From: Campylobacterota bacterium
Lineage (GTDB): Bacteria; Campylobacterota; Campylobacteria; Campylobacterales; Sulfurovaceae
Reading direction: 5' to 3'
Length of the DNA: 64,000 nucleotides
Assembly (NCBI GenBank): GCA_003252535.1
Contig: QKDN01000054.1
Location: 140,792 to 204,791, forward strand
Shown here one piece after another: positions 51,317 to 60,161 of the stretch. The notes below the pieces were generated by a model, which worked only from the letters and a program-made list of their open reading frames with translations, searched no databases and had not been told where the DNA came from. Both the position numbers and the translations under genes were made by a program. Each line of letters begins with the position of its first letter. Position 1 is the stretch's first letter.

Positions 51317-52762
51317 TTAGCAAATTACTATTGATTTGATCTCGGTGAACTCTTCGAGAGCCCATCTCGGACCCTCCCTCCCTACACCTGAGAGTTTGCT
51401 GCCGCCGTAGGGCTGCACGTCGAAACGGAGTGTCGGGATGTCGTTGATGACGACTCCGCCGCACTCCGCATCATCGATGAAACGGCGGGTGAGACCGAGG
51501 TCGTTGGTGAAGATACTGAACTGCAAGCCGTACGGCGAATCGTTCATCCTGGTGATCGCCTCTTCGTAGGTGTCGACCGCGACGAGGCTGACGATCGGAG
51601 CGAAGACCTCTTCGCATACGATCTCCATATCGTCGGTCACATCGGCCATCACGGTAGGGGAGAAGATACCGTCGATATCTTTGTCACCTGCAACGACCCT
51701 TGCCCCTTCGGCTTTGGCATTGGCTATCCAACTCTTCGCCCGCTCTACCGCATCGGTGTTGATCAGCGGCCCCATGAAGGTGTCATCGTCGTAGGGGCTC
51801 CCCACCTTGAGCTTGTTCGTTTCCGCCGCGATGGCATCGGCGAACTCTGTGTAGATATCCCTGTGGACATAGATACGCTGGAGCGAGATGCACACCTGGC
51901 CGCTGTTGACGAACGCACCGAAGGCACAGCGTGCAGCGGCGAGAGCGATATTGGCACTCTTGTCGATGAAGGTCGCAGCATTACCGCCGAGCTCGAGGCT
52001 CACTTTCTTGATCCCGGCATGACGGGTGATGATCGTCCCCACGGGTACGGAACCTGTGAAGCTGATGACCCTCGGGATGTGGCTCGAGACCAGTGTCGAT
52101 CCGACCACTGCGTCGCCGTAGACCACGCTCAGCGCATCTTTGGAGGCATGAGGGGAATCGATGAACGCTTTGGCGAGCATATAGGCTGTGCGGGGAGCTT
52201 CGGGCGTGGGTTTGAGGACGACGGTGTTGCCCGCGCCGAGGGCCGGGGCGATCTTGTGCGCTACGAGGTTGAGCGGGAAGTTGAACGGGGTGATACACAC
52301 CACCACGCCCACAGGTTCCCTGCGGAAGAACGCAAGGGTCTGTTTGCCCGAAGGCATCGCATCGGTGGGGATCGTCTCACCGTGGAGGCTCAGCAGCTCG
52401 GAAGCGGTGAGGCGTATCGTTTCGATACATCGGTCCACTTCGATCCTGGCGAACGCGATCGGTTTGGCGACCTCCTGGGCGAGGGAGAGAGCGAAGCGCT
52501 CACGCTCGCAGGTGAGCGTATGGACTACATCCTCTAGCCAGAGTATCCTTTGGGAGAGGGGTACTCTGGCTGCGCTCTTCTGAGCCCTTTGAGCGATATC
52601 GAGCGCTCTTTTGGCATCCTCTTCGCCGCAGACAGGGACGATGGAGACCACTTCATGGTTGTAGGGGCTTTTCAGCTCGCTTGTATCATCCATCAGCTCT
52701 TCGTTCGAACCGAAAAAAACTTTGACCCTGATGTTGTCGTGGTCGTCAAATATTCCGAACAT
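51317..52762 (-). CDS. Aldehyde dehydrogenase family protein
   Basis: 481 residues of the NAD(P)-dependent aldehyde dehydrogenase superfamily. ITPFNFPLNLVAHKIAPALG and KPTPEAP form the coenzyme site, SFTGSVPVG the Rossmann turn, VSLELGGNAA holds the general-base Glu and NSGQVCISLQR the catalytic Cys; EEVFAPIV and PYGGSKLSGVGREG are late motifs. The style is closest to lactaldehyde or non-phosphorylating glyceraldehyde-3-phosphate dehydrogenases, but the substrate is not certain. AAGGAAG precedes 52762. DUF420 and DUF523 genes follow on the same strand. Confidence 0.92.
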   Translation of the reverse strand: MFGIFDDHDNIRVKVFFGSNEELMDDTSELKSPYNHEVVSIVPVCGEEDAKRALDIAQRAQKSAARVPLSQRILWLEDVVHTLTCERERFALSLAQEVAKPIAFARIEVDRCIETIRLTASELLSLHGETIPTDAMPSGKQTLAFFRREPVGVVVCITPFNFPLNLVAHKIAPALGAGNTVVLKPTPEAPRTAYMLAKAFIDSPHASKDALSVVYGDAVVGSTLVSSHIPRVISFTGSVPVGTIITRHAGIKKVSLELGGNAATFIDKSANIALAAARCAFGAFVNSGQVCISLQRIYVHRDIYTEFADAIAAETNKLKVGSPYDDDTFMGPLINTDAVERAKSWIANAKAEGARVVAGDKDIDGIFSPTVMADVTDDMEIVCEEVFAPIVSLVAVDTYEEAITRMNDSPYGLQFSIFTNDLGLTRRFIDDAECGGVVINDIPTLRFDVQPYGGSKLSGVGREGPRWALEEFTEIKSIVIC

Positions 52763-52904
52763 ACTCTTCCTTTCGCTTGGTGTGGTCAAATCTCTATTTT
52801 GAATCTATGATTATTTTATCGAAAACCCTATGAGCTTTGGCTTGAGAGTATTTAAGGATGATTATGTGAAAATAGAATCCAAAAAGAGCATCTTTGAAAA
52901 ACCG

Positions 52905-52991
52905 TTCCAAAAGTGAGTGCTCCTGCGCCATGCGAACGCAAGCGCCGATTTCATGGGTTTGGCACATGGCTTGTCGCGCTCACTTTTGGAA
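52905..52991. repeat. 87-bp element with long terminal inverted repeats
   Basis: TTCCAAAAGTGAG (52905-52917) is perfectly repeated in inverse at 52979-52991. Allowing one G.U pair the stem reaches 16 bp. Inside, GCCATG (52927-52932) and CATGGC (52965-52970) form a nested pair. The whole can fold into one long hairpin. It lies between the divergent aldehyde dehydrogenase and permease genes. It could be a small non-autonomous mobile element, a structured RNA or a regulatory element. A second copy was not seen in this window. Confidence 0.6.
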
Positions 52992-53026
52992 TACAGTATG
53001 GTATTAGAGGTGCTCAAAAGGGAAAA

Positions 53027-54343
53027 ATGATGGGTATCAAGAAAGAGCATTCGATCCATAGAAAGCGTGACAGGAACCTGGGTATCCCGGAGCTTGTCGC
53101 CATCGCACTGGGCGGGATGATCGGCGGGGGGATATTCACCGTGCTGGGTATCTCGGTGTCGATGATAGGGGTCTATACGCCGCTTGCGCTGATGATCGGC
53201 GGTGTGCTCGCCTACCTTGCGGCCTACTCCTATATCAGGCTGGGGGTCTACTACCGCGACGAAGGGGCGACCTATTCGTTCTACAAGCGTACCTTTCCGC
53301 AGTCGCCGTTTGCCGCGTCGCTGATAGGGTGGTGGGTGATATTCGGCTACATCAGTACACTGGCGCTCTATGCCTATACCTTCGCCTCCTATGCCATCAG
53401 CGGGTTTGCGTTCGGTGAGGACGAGATGGTGCGCAAGGGGGTGGCGGGGGGTATCATCCTCCTCTTTACCCTCGTCAATCTCTGGAGCGTCAAGGGGATG
53501 GGGAAGATCGAAGACCTGATGGTCTATATCAAACTGGTGATTCTTACGATCATCGCCTTTGTCCTCATCAACCGAGCCGAGACCCCGCTCCCAGTACTGA
53601 TACAGGCGAACGCTCCTCTCGGTCTGCTGTCGCTGCTGATCGTCTCTTCGCTGACCTTCGTAGCGTTCGAGGGGTTCCAGCTGGTCATCAACGCGGTCAA
53701 CGAGATGGAGAAGCCGGAGGTCAATATCCCGCGTGCCATCACCATTGCGGTCGTCCTCGCCGCTGTGATCTATGTGGTCCTCGCATACGGGGCGATCGTG
53801 GCGATACCATTCGACGACATCATTGCCAACCAGGAGTACGCCCTGGCTGCGGGCGCTGACAATCTCCTCGGCCACTGGGGGAGGGAACTGGTCATAGCGG
53901 GGGCGATGCTGGCTACGAGCAGTGCGATCAGCGGCACGGTCTTCGGGGCGTCGCGGCAGATGGCAGTGATAGCGCAGGATGGGTATTTCCCAGCGTTTCT
54001 CTCCCGGAGGAGGGAGCGTATCCCTGCCAATGCCATAGTCGCTATGTCTGTGCTGGCCTTCGTGCTGATACTCTCGGGAAATCTCAGGGTGATACTGGAG
54101 TTCGGGAGCGTCACGTTCCTGCTCGTCTCGCTGCTGATGGCCTATGCCAATCTCACCGTACGCACGCAGACCGGATCGTCGCTCCCGATGATCCTCTTCT
54201 CCATGGTCGGGCTGAGCGGCGGGCTGGGGCTGATCCTCTACTACGAGTATACGACGCAGATAGAACAGCTCTATTTTATCGGGACGATCTATGCCGTATT
54301 GACGGTCGGGGCTATGGTCTTTTCGTGGAGGAGAGGGCGTTAG
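53027..54343 (+). CDS. APC-superfamily amino acid permease
   Basis: 438 residues with about twelve membrane helices. The first helix has the substrate-binding glycine motif IALGGMIGGGIF, typical of amino acid/polyamine antiporters, and the sixth has FVAFEGFQLVINAVNEMEKP. It likely imports or exchanges an amino acid; specificity unknown. GGGAAAA lies before two adjacent ATG codons (53027 and 53030). The frame is open upstream through the inverted-repeat element, but that extension is not expected to be translated. Confidence 0.9.
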   Translation: MMGIKKEHSIHRKRDRNLGIPELVAIALGGMIGGGIFTVLGISVSMIGVYTPLALMIGGVLAYLAAYSYIRLGVYYRDEGATYSFYKRTFPQSPFAASLIGWWVIFGYISTLALYAYTFASYAISGFAFGEDEMVRKGVAGGIILLFTLVNLWSVKGMGKIEDLMVYIKLVILTIIAFVLINRAETPLPVLIQANAPLGLLSLLIVSSLTFVAFEGFQLVINAVNEMEKPEVNIPRAITIAVVLAAVIYVVLAYGAIVAIPFDDIIANQEYALAAGADNLLGHWGRELVIAGAMLATSSAISGTVFGASRQMAVIAQDGYFPAFLSRRRERIPANAIVAMSVLAFVLILSGNLRVILEFGSVTFLLVSLLMAYANLTVRTQTGSSLPMILFSMVGLSGGLGLILYYEYTTQIEQLYFIGTIYAVLTVGAMVFSWRRGR

Positions 54344-54346
54344 GGA

Positions 54347-57300
54347 TCAGCGCGTTTCTTTCTTGAACCACTGCTCCTCCACCTCTTCTGCCGAGAGCGG
54401 TTTGGAGTAGAAGAATCCCTGGATGATATCGCACCCGTTGGCGATGAGGAACTCGCGCTGTGCATCGTTCTCGACCCCTTCTGCGAGCACTTTGAGGTGG
54501 AGGTGGTTGGCCAGGGTGATGACGGACTGGACGATAGCGATGTCCGCCGTGTCATTGGGGAGGTCCTGGATGAACGAGCGGTCTATCTTGAGCTTGCTGA
54601 TTGGCATCTTTTTGAGGTATGCCAGCGAGGAGTACCCTGTACCGAAGTCGTCGATCGCCAGTCTGATACCCCTTTCCCTGATGCTGGTGAGTATCTCTAT
54701 CGACTCTTTCGGGTTGTGCATCAACTCATCCTCCGTCACCTCAAGCTCTATCCAGTCTGGCGATATGCCACTCTGTGCGATCGCATCGTCGAGGAATTCC
54801 AGGAAGGTGCTGTCGCGCAGCTGGAGGAGGGTGAGGTTGAGCGCGACCGTTCCGATACGGTATCCCTTGGCCTTCCATTTGACGATCTGGTCCATAGCGT
54901 TTCTCATGACCCAGCGGTCTATCTGGAGTATCAGCCCGGTTTTGAGGGCGAGAGGGACGAACTTGCCCGGCGTGATGAGGCCGATCTGCGGGTGTTTCCA
55001 GCGTACCAGCGCTTCGAGGCCGATCAGGTTGCCGTCGATCGCATCGATCTGGGGCTGGTAGTAGACGACGAACTCATTGTTCTTGAGCCCTTCTCTGAGG
55101 TTGGTCTCCATGACGATATGTTCGAGCGCCTTCTGGGTCATCTCCTGCGTATAGAAACTGTATCCGTTGCGGCCGTCGTCCTTGACCTTGTACATCGCCG
55201 CATCGGCGTTCTTGAGGAGGGTGGCTGCATTGGTGGCATCATCGGGATAGACGGAGATACCGATGCTCAGCGTCATGTAGATCATCTGGGAGTCGATCTC
55301 GAACGGGGTGAGGGTGCTGTCGATGAGCTTTTCGATGATCTCCCTGACGGTCAGCGCATCGTCGAGGTCTTCGATCATGATGGCGAACTCGTCCCCACCG
55401 AGCCTGCCGAGAAGTCTCTCTTTGCTCTCTTTCCCTACCAGTGTCTCGAACCGTCTGGCAGCTTCGGCTATGATGCGATCCCCCGCTTCATGCCCCAGAG
55501 AATCGTTGATCTCCTTGAAACGGTCGAAATCGATCGAGATGACCGCGAGCTTACGGTGGTAGAACTTGACCCTCTTGAGTGCGCTGGTGAGACTGTCGAG
55601 GAAATAGATCCTGTTGGGGAGGCCCGTGAGCTCATCGTGCCTGATCTGGTAATGGAGTCTCGCCTTGGCGTCCTGCTGTCGTGTGATATCGATGAGCGTG
55701 CCGAGGTAGAAGATGGGATCGCCCTTGGCATTGCGTTCGATACTGATACGGACATCGATCCACCGTACCGTCCCGGAACTGTCGATGATACGGTAGAGCT
55801 GGACGATACTGTCGAGCCCGCTTCGGCCGAGTTCGTTGATCTCGTTGAGGGTATTTTCACGGTCTTCGGGATAGATGATATCGGCGTAGTTGATCCTGCC
55901 CGAGGTGAAATCTTCGGTGGTATAGCCGAAGTTCGAGATATTCTTGGAGATGTAGTCGACACTGAGGTCTTCATCAACATTCCAGTAGACGAGGACGGTC
56001 TGACTGCTCTGGATGAGCCTGTTGATACGCAGCTCATTGGTCACGAGCTTGGCTATGCCGTTGACGGCGATGAGATGGTTCTGTTCGTCGAAATAGGGGG
56101 TCTCGGTCATCTCGAGCCAGTGTTTCGAACCGTCTTTGTGGTAGACCTCTGCTCTGAAAGGGTTCTGGCATATCCCGCTTGCGCTCTCATCGGCACACTT
56201 GATCGCTTTTTTGTTGTAGGGGTTGTCGGTGTAGTAGTGTTCGAGCGAGCCGGTGAACTCTTCGGGTGTATAGCCGAGCACATCTTTGATAGAGGTACTG
56301 ATATAGCGGATGTTCAGGTTGGGATCGTAGGAGTAGAAGAAATAGCCGTGACGTATCGTCTCGATGATCGAGCTGTAGAGGGAGTTGCTCTCGAGGAGTC
56401 TGCGATGGTACTGTCTGAGGCTGAGACTGAGGATGAAAAGCCCTCCGAGCATCAGGGTGCCTACGATCCAGAATCCGAGCGATTCTTCTACTGCGTTCGC
56501 TACCAGTGTGTCTTCCGTGACGACAACGAGGTAGCCGATATCTTCGCCGCTGATCGCTGCCTTCATCGGTACGAAGGTAAAGAAGAGTGTAGTATCATCA
56601 ACGCTGCTGTCGAGTGTGAACGTCCCTTTGTGCGATGTCGAATATTGTTCGAACTCTTCTTTGAGTTTCGGGGTGCAGTACCTGCAAAGCTTTTTGTTCT
56701 TTTCTCGTATCTCCCGGTCGGCGTAGTATCGCGGCGAGATACCCGCTGTGACATAGCTTCTTTCGAATTCCCCTGAGATCAGTTTCTCTTTTTGACCTTC
56801 TTTTTCAATGATCAGCATCGAAGCAAAGGCGGTTTTGTCAAAGATGTCTTTGAATACACCAAAGGAGTAGGATATCTCCACACCGCCCAGGTAGATGCCA
56901 TCCCTGGAGAAGAGAGGATAGACGAATCTGTAGCTGTAATCGAGTCTCCCCACCTCCAGCCCGTCGACAGGTTTGTGATTGGTATTGACATATTTGACCG
57001 TGGGCCTGATCTCTCCGAGGTCATCACCGTATGCTTCAGGACGGTGCATACGGAGGAAACTGCTGTTGTCCGGCAGGTAGAAGTGTATATGCCTGACATG
57101 GAGCAGCTGGTGTGCCTTGTCATAGTTCTCTTTGAGATAGCCGTATATCTCCTCCCTGATACGGGACTGCTCTGCGGTATCGGCTTGCCGGAGCTTTGTG
57201 AAGCGCTCGAGGATGAAGTCGTTGTCGATCTCGTTCCTGAAGAGGAGCCGGGTCCACTCTTTGAGCTTTTCATAGGTATTTTCGTAGCTCTGCTCGATCA

Positions 57301-57430
57301 TACGGTTCTGTTTCTGTATGATGGCATTGGTCTCGGCATGGTTGTTGTACAGTATCGACAGCGTAAGGATGATTTCGAGCGCCAGGAATGTGATGATGAG
57401 AAAAGTGAGTGAATTGGTACGGATACGCAT
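54347..57430 (-). CDS. Cache-PAS-PAS-GGDEF-EAL c-di-GMP signalling protein
   Basis: 1027 residues. An N-terminal membrane helix (about 8-28) and a second at about 325-345 flank a periplasmic Cache-type sensor; it carries FYLPDNSSFLRMHRPEAYGDD and a CRYC pair. Two PAS domains follow (about 355-475 and 480-605). The GGDEF domain has an intact active site, RLGGDEFAIM, and the EAL domain intact motifs GLEALVRW, LEVTEDEL, AIDDFGTGYSS and LAEGVEN. Both synthesis and breakdown of c-di-GMP are therefore possible. AAGGAGAAG precedes the ATG. It converges on the permease gene with three bases between. Confidence 0.93.
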   Translation of the reverse strand: MRIRTNSLTFLIITFLALEIILTLSILYNNHAETNAIIQKQNRMIEQSYENTYEKLKEWTRLLFRNEIDNDFILERFTKLRQADTAEQSRIREEIYGYLKENYDKAHQLLHVRHIHFYLPDNSSFLRMHRPEAYGDDLGEIRPTVKYVNTNHKPVDGLEVGRLDYSYRFVYPLFSRDGIYLGGVEISYSFGVFKDIFDKTAFASMLIIEKEGQKEKLISGEFERSYVTAGISPRYYADREIREKNKKLCRYCTPKLKEEFEQYSTSHKGTFTLDSSVDDTTLFFTFVPMKAAISGEDIGYLVVVTEDTLVANAVEESLGFWIVGTLMLGGLFILSLSLRQYHRRLLESNSLYSSIIETIRHGYFFYSYDPNLNIRYISTSIKDVLGYTPEEFTGSLEHYYTDNPYNKKAIKCADESASGICQNPFRAEVYHKDGSKHWLEMTETPYFDEQNHLIAVNGIAKLVTNELRINRLIQSSQTVLVYWNVDEDLSVDYISKNISNFGYTTEDFTSGRINYADIIYPEDRENTLNEINELGRSGLDSIVQLYRIIDSSGTVRWIDVRISIERNAKGDPIFYLGTLIDITRQQDAKARLHYQIRHDELTGLPNRIYFLDSLTSALKRVKFYHRKLAVISIDFDRFKEINDSLGHEAGDRIIAEAARRFETLVGKESKERLLGRLGGDEFAIMIEDLDDALTVREIIEKLIDSTLTPFEIDSQMIYMTLSIGISVYPDDATNAATLLKNADAAMYKVKDDGRNGYSFYTQEMTQKALEHIVMETNLREGLKNNEFVVYYQPQIDAIDGNLIGLEALVRWKHPQIGLITPGKFVPLALKTGLILQIDRWVMRNAMDQIVKWKAKGYRIGTVALNLTLLQLRDSTFLEFLDDAIAQSGISPDWIELEVTEDELMHNPKESIEILTSIRERGIRLAIDDFGTGYSSLAYLKKMPISKLKIDRSFIQDLPNDTADIAIVQSVITLANHLHLKVLAEGVENDAQREFLIANGCDIIQGFFYSKPLSAEEVEEQWFKKETR

Positions 57431-57575
57431 TCTTCTCCTTGCATTGAGCGATACTTAAATAAGTTGTTATAATAACATCTTTTTTACAAATTCTATGTAT
57501 TTTGTCAAAAAAAGTCAAAATTTAGTAAAAACTATGGACTTTTCAGAAAATTGTTAGAAAATGAAATCTTTTCGC

Positions 57576-57581
57576 TACAAT
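57576..57581 (+). promoter_or_regulatory. -10 box placed for a leaderless nuclease transcript
   Basis: TACAAT, then six bases, then the ATG at 57588; no ribosome site is present. Confidence 0.4.
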
Positions 57582-57587
57582 CGAACG

Positions 57588-59147
57588 ATGAGAATGATAC
57601 CAGTGATTTTTTTATTCCCTTTTCTACTCTCCGGGGAGAGCTTCAAAGTCGTTTCGTACAATGTGCAGAATCTCTTCGACCTTGTCCACGACGGCAGCGA
57701 GTACAACGAGTTCATCCCTGGGAGGCATGGCTGGAACACCCACACCGTAGAGATCAAGCTCGATCATATCGCTGATGTGATCTGCGATCTTGATGCCGAT
57801 ATCGTGGCGCTTCAGGAGATAGAGAACAGCAACGCCCTCGACCTGCTGACAAAAAAGCTGGCACGGGTCGGCTGTCCCTATCGCTATACGGCCATCACCC
57901 ATAACCCGAGATCTGCCATACAGAGCGCCCTGATCTCGAGATCCCCGATCCTTACCCGCAGAGAACACCCTATCCGCCTCGCCAGCCGCGAGAGACCGAT
58001 CCTCGAAGCGGTCGTGAAGAGGGGCGACACGAGGCTCACCGTCTTCGTCAACCACTGGAAATCCAAGTCGGGCAATGCCCCCGAGAGCCGCAGGATCGCT
58101 TCTGCCAAAGTACTTGCTGACAGGCTGGAATCACTGCCCGATGGGAGCGAATATATCCTGCTCGGGGACTTCAACAGCAACTATGACGAATACCGCACCC
58201 TGGAGCCAAAGCTCGACGATACTGGCGGGATCACGGGGATCAACCACATCCTCCATACGGTCAGGGAAAGCAAGCCCGTGGCCATAAGCGATCTTGGCAA
58301 AGAAAAGGGGCTCCACGCCAACCTCTGGCTGGAGCTCCCCGAGAGCCGTCGATGGAGCCACAAAAGTTTCGGCAAGGCCTCCGGTATCGACAGTATCCTG
58401 ATCCCTGCATCGCTCCGTGACTGCAAGGGGATAGAGTATGTCGAGGGGTCGTTCGGTGTCTTCGGCGCTGCCTATCTCTTCACAAAAGAGGGGTGGGTCG
58501 ACAGCTGGCAGTACAAACACGGCAAGCATCTCGGACAAGGCTACTCCGACCATCTCCCGGTCTACGCATCGTTCACCACGGACGGAGAGTCCAGGGAACC
58601 GCGGGAGCCGAAGCGTGCCGTGGCCGGGACGACTGTCGGACATCTCTATGATATGGAGCAGCTACATGCTCCTGTCGTGCTCCGGGACGCGGTCGTGATA
58701 CTCAGGAGGGGGCGCAACGCCATCATCAAACAATCGCCTGATTCAAGGGCGATCTATATCTACAATGCGGCGCAGAGGCTCAGGGAGGGGTACCGCTATG
58801 ATCTGACCATCGACGAGATAGCATCCTACAAAGGTCTCAAGGAGGTCACGAGCATCCGGGATGCGGTGGAGAAAGGTACCGTTGATATGGAGTCCTACTA
58901 CCTTCATGCCGAGAGATTCGATCCCAATGACCTCAGGCTGCAGAACGAAGTGTTCAGAGATATCGAAGGGGTCTACCGCGATGGTATACTCGAGTGGAGA
59001 GGGGGCAAGGTCGCGCTCCGTTTCAGACAGAGGGATATCGTACCTCCCGAAGGGGCGCATCTTAGGATACTTTATGGGCAGTTGGGGTATTATCGCGGTA
59101 CACAATTGGTCGTCCACGACCGAAATGATTTCACACAGGAGCGGTAA
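57588..59147 (+). CDS. Exported endonuclease/exonuclease/phosphatase-family nuclease with OB-like C-terminus
   Basis: 519 residues: a short signal peptide (MRMIPVIFLFPFLLSGES), the EEP nuclease domain (about 18-335) and a C-terminal beta-rich part (about 355-510). Catalytic motifs are VVSYNVQNLFD, IVALQEIENSNAL, VFVNHWKSK, ILLGDFNSNYDE and YSDHLPVYA. The C-terminal section, VVLRDAVVILRRGRNAIIKQ and later LREGYRYDLTIDEI, resembles the OB fold attached to secreted nucleases of the ExeM/YhcR kind. An alternative ATG lies nine codons upstream but would spoil the signal peptide. It shares a base with hemJ. Confidence 0.85.
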   Translation: MRMIPVIFLFPFLLSGESFKVVSYNVQNLFDLVHDGSEYNEFIPGRHGWNTHTVEIKLDHIADVICDLDADIVALQEIENSNALDLLTKKLARVGCPYRYTAITHNPRSAIQSALISRSPILTRREHPIRLASRERPILEAVVKRGDTRLTVFVNHWKSKSGNAPESRRIASAKVLADRLESLPDGSEYILLGDFNSNYDEYRTLEPKLDDTGGITGINHILHTVRESKPVAISDLGKEKGLHANLWLELPESRRWSHKSFGKASGIDSILIPASLRDCKGIEYVEGSFGVFGAAYLFTKEGWVDSWQYKHGKHLGQGYSDHLPVYASFTTDGESREPREPKRAVAGTTVGHLYDMEQLHAPVVLRDAVVILRRGRNAIIKQSPDSRAIYIYNAAQRLREGYRYDLTIDEIASYKGLKEVTSIRDAVEKGTVDMESYYLHAERFDPNDLRLQNEVFRDIEGVYRDGILEWRGGKVALRFRQRDIVPPEGAHLRILYGQLGYYRGTQLVVHDRNDFTQER

Positions 59148-59581
59148 TGGCATATTATAACTGGATACTTGCATTTCACGTAATGAGCTTTGTGAGCTGG
59201 ATGGCGATGCTCTTCTATCTTCCCAGACTCTTCGTCTATCATCGGGAACACGCCGACAAGAAAGAGTTCCTGGAAGTGGTGGAGATACAGGAGTACAAGC
59301 TCTACAAATATATAGGTGCTCCTGCGATGTGGGCCACGATCATCTCGGGCGGGACGATGATCTACCTCGTCCCTGCGATGCTCGAGAGCAGGTGGCTTCA
59401 GGTGAAGCTGCTGTTTCTGCTACTTCTGATCGCATACAGTTTCTCCCTCGAAGGGTACCGGAGGAAACTGGCGGAAAACCCCAACTACAAGAGCGGCAAG
59501 TTCTTTCGCGCCTATAACGAAGTGCCTACGCTTCTGATGATCGTCATCGTCATCATGGTCGTCCTCAAACCCTTCTCTTGA
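59147..59581 (+). CDS. hemJ: Protoporphyrinogen IX oxidase HemJ
   Basis: 144 residues, four membrane helices. The conserved FHVMSFVSWMAMLFYLPRLF with His11 and the Arg, then YKLYKYIGAPAMWATIISGG and the Lys of LQVKLLFLLLLIAYSF, match the HemJ/UPF0093 family, which oxidises protoporphyrinogen in haem synthesis. The ATG overlaps the stop of the nuclease gene and its own stop overlaps the start of a YqaA-type gene. The product supplies haem for the cytochromes. Confidence 0.92.
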   Translation: MAYYNWILAFHVMSFVSWMAMLFYLPRLFVYHREHADKKEFLEVVEIQEYKLYKYIGAPAMWATIISGGTMIYLVPAMLESRWLQVKLLFLLLLIAYSFSLEGYRRKLAENPNYKSGKFFRAYNEVPTLLMIVIVIMVVLKPFS

Positions 59582-59994
59582 GCTACCTTGTCACCTTCGC
59601 CGTAGCGCTGCTCGCTGCTACGCTCCTGCCGGTCTCCAGCGAAGCGACACTGCTCTTTTATCTTGCGGAAGGGTCCAGCGTCTCCTGGCTGCTCCTCTTC
59701 GCTACGCTCGGCAATACCCTCGGTTCGATCATCAACTACACTATCGGCTTTAAAGGCGCTGCATATCTCCTCTCGCATGACAAGATATCCCCACGACATT
59801 TCGAACGCTCCAAAAGTTTCTTTGAGAAATATGGATTCTATACACTGCTCCTCTCCTGGGTACCCGTCATCGGCGATCCCATCACCCTCGTAGCGGGAGT
59901 GCTCCGCTATCGGTTCTGGATATTTGTCAGTGTGGTGGCACTGGCAAAAGGCGGACGGTACCTGGCCATCGTATCGGCTTTCGGCTACCTGTAA
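59578..59994 (+). CDS. YqaA/DedA-like small membrane protein
   Basis: 138 residues with about four hydrophobic segments. LPVSSEATLLFYLAEG, NTLGSIINYTIGF and RSKSFFEKYGFYTLLLSWVPVIGDP match the YqaA branch of the SNARE-associated/DedA superfamily. Members of DedA families flip lipids; this small type is uncharacterised. Translation begins at TTG overlapping the hemJ stop (TTGA), which implies coupling; no independent ribosome site is seen. Confidence 0.8.
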   Translation: MSYLVTFAVALLAATLLPVSSEATLLFYLAEGSSVSWLLLFATLGNTLGSIINYTIGFKGAAYLLSHDKISPRHFERSKSFFEKYGFYTLLLSWVPVIGDPITLVAGVLRYRFWIFVSVVALAKGGRYLAIVSAFGYL

Positions 59995-60082
59995 CTCTAC
60001 GGAACCTATCAGCAGTACGGATACGCAACGGTACTGTTCCTCTGCGTTTTTCATAAAATTATTGCAAAATAGCCGATAGCTC

Positions 60083-60112
60083 TTGACATATAATACTAAT
60101 TAGTAGTATAAT
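60083..60112 (+). promoter_or_regulatory. Promoter of yceI
   Basis: TTGACA and TATAAT separated by 18 bases, about 50 bases before the ATG. The spacer is largely filled by the first of two identical palindromes. Confidence 0.7.
60094..60105 (+). promoter_or_regulatory. Palindromic operator 1 upstream of yceI
   Basis: TACTAATTAGTA, a perfect 12-base palindrome lying between the -35 and -10 boxes. The identical sequence recurs 32 bases downstream. Such placement is typical of repressors; redox-sensing HxlR- or MarR-type regulators are plausible binders. Confidence 0.7.
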
Positions 60113-60125
60113 CCGTCTATACTGT

Positions 60126-60137
60126 TACTAATTAGTA
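60126..60137 (+). promoter_or_regulatory. Palindromic operator 2 upstream of yceI
   Basis: A second exact TACTAATTAGTA just past the predicted transcription start. Centre-to-centre spacing of 32 bases, about three helical turns, puts both sites on the same DNA face, which favours cooperative binding. Confidence 0.7.
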
Positions 60138-60161
60138 ATAATAAACAACAAAGGATTACAG

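Noticed and set aside
52790..53026. N-terminal extension of the APC permease reading through the inverted-repeat element
   Set aside because: The extension is basic and hydrophilic, unlike relatives, and a ribosome-like site lies directly before the ATG at 53027.
54497..56776. 759-codon open frame on the plus strand opposite the Cache-PAS-GGDEF-EAL gene
   Set aside because: The minus strand encodes a complete, motif-rich signalling protein there; the opposite frame is Glu/Asp/Val-rich shadow sequence with no recognisable domain or ribosome site.
57460..57475. Near-palindrome TTGTTATAATAACATC upstream of the GGDEF-EAL gene as an operator
   Set aside because: It is imperfect, consists mainly of A and T and could equally be a -10 element; no second copy is present nearby.
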